From JBNKVT01 sp050299335 (GTDB lineage Bacteria > Pseudomonadota > Alphaproteobacteria > Rhodobacterales > Rhodobacteraceae): a DNA stretch of 30,287 nt. The notes beneath the pieces are model-generated. The model was not told where the DNA came from. It did not search any database and saw only the letters and a list, made by a program, of their open reading frames with translations. Every line of letters begins with the position of its first letter. Within the stretch, counting starts at the first letter, position 1. The position numbers were made by a program, and so were the translations under genes. Below are positions 27,921 through 30,287 of this stretch, piece by piece. The stretch spans positions 1 to 30,287 of the forward strand of contig JBNKVT010000045.1 in the NCBI GenBank assembly GCA_050299335.1, given 5' to 3'.

Positions 27921-28372
27921 ATGAAGTTAGTCAGATCAGATTACTCGTTAAAGGCCGATCCTTGCTCCAGGCATTCTTGACGTGTTCGTTGCTGATCGGG
28001 CTGTGGGAGTTGGAAAACTACAGACTAGGGACAGACCTTGCACCATTTTATTCTGGGATATTGTCAGTACTTTCTATTGCATCCGGCTTCGTTGCGTCAT
28101 TTTATTTTTTTGTAATTTCACGAGGTACGGAATTTCTAAATAAAATCGACGGCACGTCAACCTTTAGTTCACTTTTAACTTTAACCGCAGCGACACTAAA
28201 GGCTTCTTTTATTGTAGTAATATTTACCTTTATTCTATCAGTCTTGGAGCCGATTGATACTGGAAATATTTATTTTGACAAGGGATCCATTTATTTTTGG
28301 CTTTTTTTGGTGTCCTTGGTTGCTGCCAATTTTCAAAGGTGTATGGTGCTTTTTATTAAATTGGCTCGATAG
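27917..28372 (+). CDS. Four-span membrane protein of unknown function, partner of the preceding gene
   Basis: A 151-residue protein, not recognised. The start is taken as the TTG at 27917, overlapping the upstream stop as TTGA with GGAG ahead; no in-frame ATG follows soon, and an earlier in-frame start would lie inside the upstream gene. Four hydrophobic segments at about 16-32, 44-66, 92-110 and 124-146 leave only short loops and almost no soluble domain. GC is 35% by hand count in 28081-28140. A soluble partner plus a small multi-span protein in a transferred unit fits sensor plus membrane-damaging effector pairs of abortive infection systems. That role is inference from layout only; an unrelated transporter-like role remains open. 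Confidence 0.8.
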   Translation: MNEVSQIRLLVKGRSLLQAFLTCSLLIGLWELENYRLGTDLAPFYSGILSVLSIASGFVASFYFFVISRGTEFLNKIDGTSTFSSLLTLTAATLKASFIVVIFTFILSVLEPIDTGNIYFDKGSIYFWLFLVSLVAANFQRCMVLFIKLAR

Positions 28373-28390
28373 AACCGTTGTAAGCAAGCC

Positions 28391-28412
28391 GTAGCATGGG
28401 TGATTTCCCAGC
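28391..28412 (-). repeat. Degenerate REP-like palindrome
   Basis: GTAGCATGGGTGATTTCCCA follows the minus-strand form of the family (GTAGGGTGCGTGATTTCACG) with several changes; the arms TGGG / CCCA remain. It starts 19 bases after the membrane-protein gene and may end its transcription. Confidence 0.5.
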
Positions 28413-28431
28413 GCTCCGCGCGTTCGCACCT

Positions 28432-28454
28432 GAAACTGTCCACTGGACAGTTTC
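28432..28454. repeat. CCACTGG-centred palindrome, copy 1
   Basis: Arms GAAACTGTCCA and TGGACAGTTTC are perfectly complementary around a single C. Flanks (GTTCG before, CTCACCCC about ten bases after) match those of copy 2 at 28705. Confidence 0.8.
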
Positions 28455-28506
28455 CGTGACGGTGCTCACCCCTTCATCCCTCCAACTTCCCCATATATTC
28501 CCGTTG

Positions 28507-28525
28507 GGTGCGCATCCTGCGCACC
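28507..28525. repeat. REP-like palindrome, variant arms
   Basis: GGTGCGCA / TGCGCACC with a TCC loop. It is a variant of the GGTGCGTGA family with the stem changed on both sides. Confidence 0.65.
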
Positions 28526-28573
28526 ACGCGCCCTCGCAATAGACACCGCTCGCTCTACGTCTCCCCCGCCAAA

Positions 28574-28593
28574 GGTGCGTGAAATCACGCACC
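28574..28593 (+). repeat. REP-like palindrome
   Basis: GGTGCGTGAAATCACGCACC, perfect 9-bp arms around AA, followed by CTAC. Identical to the copies at 28637 and 29354. Confidence 0.85.
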
Positions 28594-28636
28594 CTACACC
28601 TCGCGGCCCGCTTCCCGTCCGTGATCCGCATCGCAT

Positions 28637-28656
28637 GGTGCGTGAAATCACGCACC
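28637..28656 (+). repeat. REP-like palindrome
   Basis: Exact copy of the 28574 palindrome, preceded by GCAT and followed by CTACGGG. Confidence 0.85.
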
Positions 28657-28704
28657 CTACGGGACCCTTTTCCGGCCCGCCCGGGGCTTCGCCCGTTCGT
28701 CGCT

Positions 28705-28729
28705 GAAAACGCTCCACTGGAGCGTTTTC
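28705..28729. repeat. CCACTGG-centred palindrome, copy 2
   Basis: Arms GAAAACGCTCCA and TGGAGCGTTTTC are perfectly complementary around C. Compared with copy 1 the stem bases differ on both sides in step, so pairing is kept while sequence is not. Confidence 0.8.
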
Positions 28730-29021
28730 CGGGCGCGCCTCACCCCTGCGCGACACCGCGTCCCCCCCCCCGGCACACCCCTGTTCCGGGACGGGCTTCA
28801 CCTCTATCCAAGAGAGCGGGAACTGCTGCGCCAAACAGGACCAAAAGGGGAAAATGCACCCATCGTTAACCCTTTTATTCAACAAAAACAATGCAGAACC
28901 CGTTTTTGCACGCGTGCAAAGCAAGCCGCCCCAGTGTCCCGATATCATCAGCCCCCACCTCCCTCCGCCTTGCTTTTTATCCCAGCCTCGGCATGATCGC
29001 GGAAAAGCTCCAGGAGGCAAC

Positions 29022-29261
29022 ATGAGACTGATCCTCGCCCTGATCGCACTCGGCCTGTTCGGGTATTTCAGCTACGGCGTCCTGACCGGGACCTATGAAG
29101 GCGGCAGCAGCGGCAAGGCCCGGCTCATCACAGGGGCCATCGACTGGTCGGTCACCCGTTTCGGGGTCGAGATGACCGGCTATGGCCTGCTGGGCACCGG
29201 TATCCTGCTTGCGCTGTTTCTCTTGTTCTTCGGGCCGCGCGACCATCATCCCGACGAATAA
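29022..29261 (+). CDS. Small two-span membrane protein of unknown function
   Basis: A 79-residue protein with a strong AGGAGG four bases before the ATG. Residues 3-22 (LILALIALGLFGYFSYGVL) form an N-terminal membrane span or signal anchor, residues 25-50 a short polar loop, and residues 52-70 (GYGLLGTGILLALFLLFF) a second span, ending in an acidic tail. No family was recognised. GC and codon use match the core genome, unlike the low-GC operon before it, so this looks like a resident gene between repeat clusters. Confidence 0.75.
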   Translation: MRLILALIALGLFGYFSYGVLTGTYEGGSSGKARLITGAIDWSVTRFGVEMTGYGLLGTGILLALFLLFFGPRDHHPDE

Positions 29262-29353
29262 CAATTTGAAGGGGTGATCCGCCCCTTTATTTTCCCGTGC
29301 GCCCGCATTTCCCCACCACCCGCCCGCGCTACCCGCACCGCTCCCTCGCCAAT

Positions 29354-29373
29354 GGTGCGTGAAATCACGCACC
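29354..29373 (+). repeat. REP-like palindrome
   Basis: Exact copy of GGTGCGTGAAATCACGCACC followed by CTACGGGG, between the small membrane-protein gene and the toxin-antitoxin pair. Confidence 0.85.
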
Positions 29374-29457
29374 CTACGGGGACCACCCGACACAATCGCA
29401 ATTGAAATTTTACCCACTCCAATATACATTCCACCGCATACCCCAATGGAGACCGCC

Positions 29458-29706
29458 ATGACCCGCCTGCTGACCAACCACATCGCCACGATGACCGAGA
29501 TGCGCGAACCGCATAAGGTGCTGGAACGCTCCGGCGGCAAGCCCGTCGCCATCCTGAAAAACTCCGCCCTCGTCGGCTACCTCGTCCCCGCCGAGGCCAT
29601 CCCCGCCGAAGACCCCCGCTACGCGACGATGGACGAGGTGATGGCGAGCCTCAAGCGCACCCGTGAGAAGGTCCAACCCGTCCTTGATTACCTCAAGGAC
29701 AAATGA
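29458..29706 (+). CDS. phd: Phd/YefM-type antitoxin
   Basis: An 82-residue antitoxin. The N-terminal Phd fold reads HIATMTEMREPHKVLERSGGKPVAILKNSALVGYLVPAEA, in which a strand-helix start and the VAIL-NS-VGYLVP strand pair match the DNA-binding domain of the family. The C-terminal helix (about 62-80) would wrap the toxin. GGAG stands six bases before the ATG at 29458; an in-frame ATG at 29446 is less likely. Phd neutralises Doc and represses the operon, usually in a Doc-dependent way. The stop overlaps doc as ATGA. Confidence 0.9.
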   Translation: MTRLLTNHIATMTEMREPHKVLERSGGKPVAILKNSALVGYLVPAEAIPAEDPRYATMDEVMASLKRTREKVQPVLDYLKDK

Positions 29707-30083
29707 GCTGGCTGCTCCTGTCCGCCGACATGGTCGAGGCGATCCATGACGCGGCCCTCAACCCCGGCGAACTCCCCGGCCGCGCCCGCGACAAGTCCCC
29801 CGACGGCGCGCTCGACCGGGTCGATACCCTTGTGGCCTATGGCCTGATCGGCGACATCTTCGACCTCGCCGCCGCCTATGCCACCGCCATCTCGCAGGGC
29901 CACTGCTTCAACGACGGCAACAAGCGCACTGCCTTCCATGCCATGGTAACGGTCCTCGAAATGCAAGGCATCGACCCCGACTGGCCCCAGCCCGAAACCG
30001 GCGACACCATCATCTGCGCCGCGCAAGGTTTGACCGACGAGCCCGACCTCGCCGCCTGGCTCCGCGCCCTCGCCCGCCCCTGA
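29703..30083 (+). CDS. doc: Doc toxin (Fic-fold kinase of EF-Tu)
   Basis: A 126-residue Death-on-curing toxin. The Fic-fold motif HCFNDGNKRT (67-76) fits the Doc form HxFxDxNKR, and the length is the standard for Doc. Doc phosphorylates EF-Tu and stops translation until Phd blocks it. Every motif residue visible is intact, so the toxin is probably active. It is translated through the ATGA overlap with phd. Codon use is like the host's C-rich genes, which suggests long residence. Confidence 0.93.
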   Translation: MSWLLLSADMVEAIHDAALNPGELPGRARDKSPDGALDRVDTLVAYGLIGDIFDLAAAYATAISQGHCFNDGNKRTAFHAMVTVLEMQGIDPDWPQPETGDTIICAAQGLTDEPDLAAWLRALARP

Positions 30084-30110
30084 CGGCCAGTGCCGGCGGG
30101 CCCAAAGAGG

Positions 30111-30125
30111 TTAAGGCCCGGTTAA
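30111..30125. promoter_or_regulatory. CtrA-type site TTAA-N7-TTAA
   Basis: TTAAGGCCCGGTTAA has the exact spacing of the CtrA binding site of Alphaproteobacteria (TTAA-N7-TTAAC), lacking only the last C. It lies between doc and the IS630 transposase end, with no gene start nearby, so it may be fortuitous or belong to interrupted regulation. Confidence 0.4.
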
Positions 30126-30163
30126 ACACACACTCTATTAACCCTTTTATACCACCGGCTTGA

Positions 30164-30287
30164 TCAATTGGCTGCTATCCAGTCTCTACTGGTGATAGAG
30201 GTTATTCGGTCAGGCTCGTTGGCAAAGAAGTTCCAGGCGGCTTGGCATTTGTCGAGGATGTGCTCGTAGGTATCGAAAACCGTGATG
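30164..30287 (-). CDS. IS630-family transposase, C-terminal part (runs off the window)
   Basis: The minus-strand frame open to the window edge encodes 40 residues ending VFDTYEHILDKC, QAAWNFFANEPDRIT and SITSRDWIAAN. This is the usual end of IS630-type DDE transposases, in which a helix with AWN and a final RDW or RPW are conserved. The catalytic part lies outside the window, so intactness cannot be judged. It marks an insertion sequence bordering the toxin-antitoxin locus. Confidence 0.82.
   Translation of the reverse strand, partial: ITVFDTYEHILDKCQAAWNFFANEPDRITSITSRDWIAAN

Larger units (their letters stand above)
28373..29021. other. Gene-free repeat cluster behind the low-GC operon
   Basis: No gene is supported over about 650 bases. 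The stretch is built from palindromes of two families: GGTGCGTGA-type copies (listed at 28391, 28507, 28574, 28637) and CCACTGG-centred copies (28432 and 28705). It closes with AT-rich DNA at about 28860-28920 containing TTAACCCTTTTAT, likely the promoter area of the small gene at 29022. Confidence 0.75.

Noticed and set aside
28579..28869. 96-codon frame inside the repeat cluster
   Set aside because: It begins within a REP palindrome and is built from the repeats themselves; no ribosome site and no conserved features.
28574..29373. Regularly recurring palindromes read as a CRISPR array
   Set aside because: Spacing is irregular (63, 717 bases), unique spacers of constant size are absent, and no cas gene is near; they are dispersed REP-like elements.

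Overview
The window reads as chromosomal DNA of an alphaproteobacterium, most likely of the Rhodobacteraceae/Roseobacter group. The pointers are a high GC core, a glnB-glnA pair, a membrane-anchored cytochrome c of the cytochrome cy type, a YejABEF-type peptide importer, a bacterial voltage-gated sodium channel, a Hint-domain protein of the kind common in roseobacters, flavin-dependent ThyX, and short palindromic repeats ending in CCCTAC. No database was searched; assignments rest on motifs read from translations.

Layout. 185-2560 (minus strand): two overlapping cyclophilins (one secreted, one cytoplasmic), coaD and a CBS-pair protein. 2721-5938 (plus): a secreted/anchored PilZ protein with a long acidic tail, then mmsA. 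6014-7615 (minus): bifunctional NAD(P)HX repair enzyme with a striking composition mosaic, divergent from glnB-glnA (7799-9628) across a 19-bp palindrome. 9694-10898: a compact MerR-type module made of a 19-bp-spacer promoter, a cysteine-rich membrane protein, its regulator and a small membrane protein. 10936-13037 (minus): BacNav channel and prephenate dehydratase. 13189-13713: membrane cytochrome c. 13881-19588: yejABEF operon with overlapping genes. 19870-22562: a secreted esterase/depolymerase-like hydrolase, convergent to a glyoxalase-fold gene and an alditol oxidase. 22712-24148 (minus): tRNA-Leu(UAG) followed by trigger factor. 24315-27031: Hint protein, a lactoylglutathione-lyase-like gene and thyX.

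From the end of thyX the window changes character. 27057-28372 carries a two-gene operon of about 35-45% GC against about 65-75% around it: a 287-residue protein of unknown function and, overlapping it by four bases, a 151-residue protein with four membrane spans. It is followed by a 650-base gene-free stretch full of palindromic repeats, a small membrane protein, a Phd-Doc toxin-antitoxin pair, a CtrA-type double TTAA site, and the end of an IS630-family transposase running off the window. This right-hand 3 kb is an accessory island and holds the best candidate for an undescribed system, plausibly a sensor plus membrane-effector defence pair.
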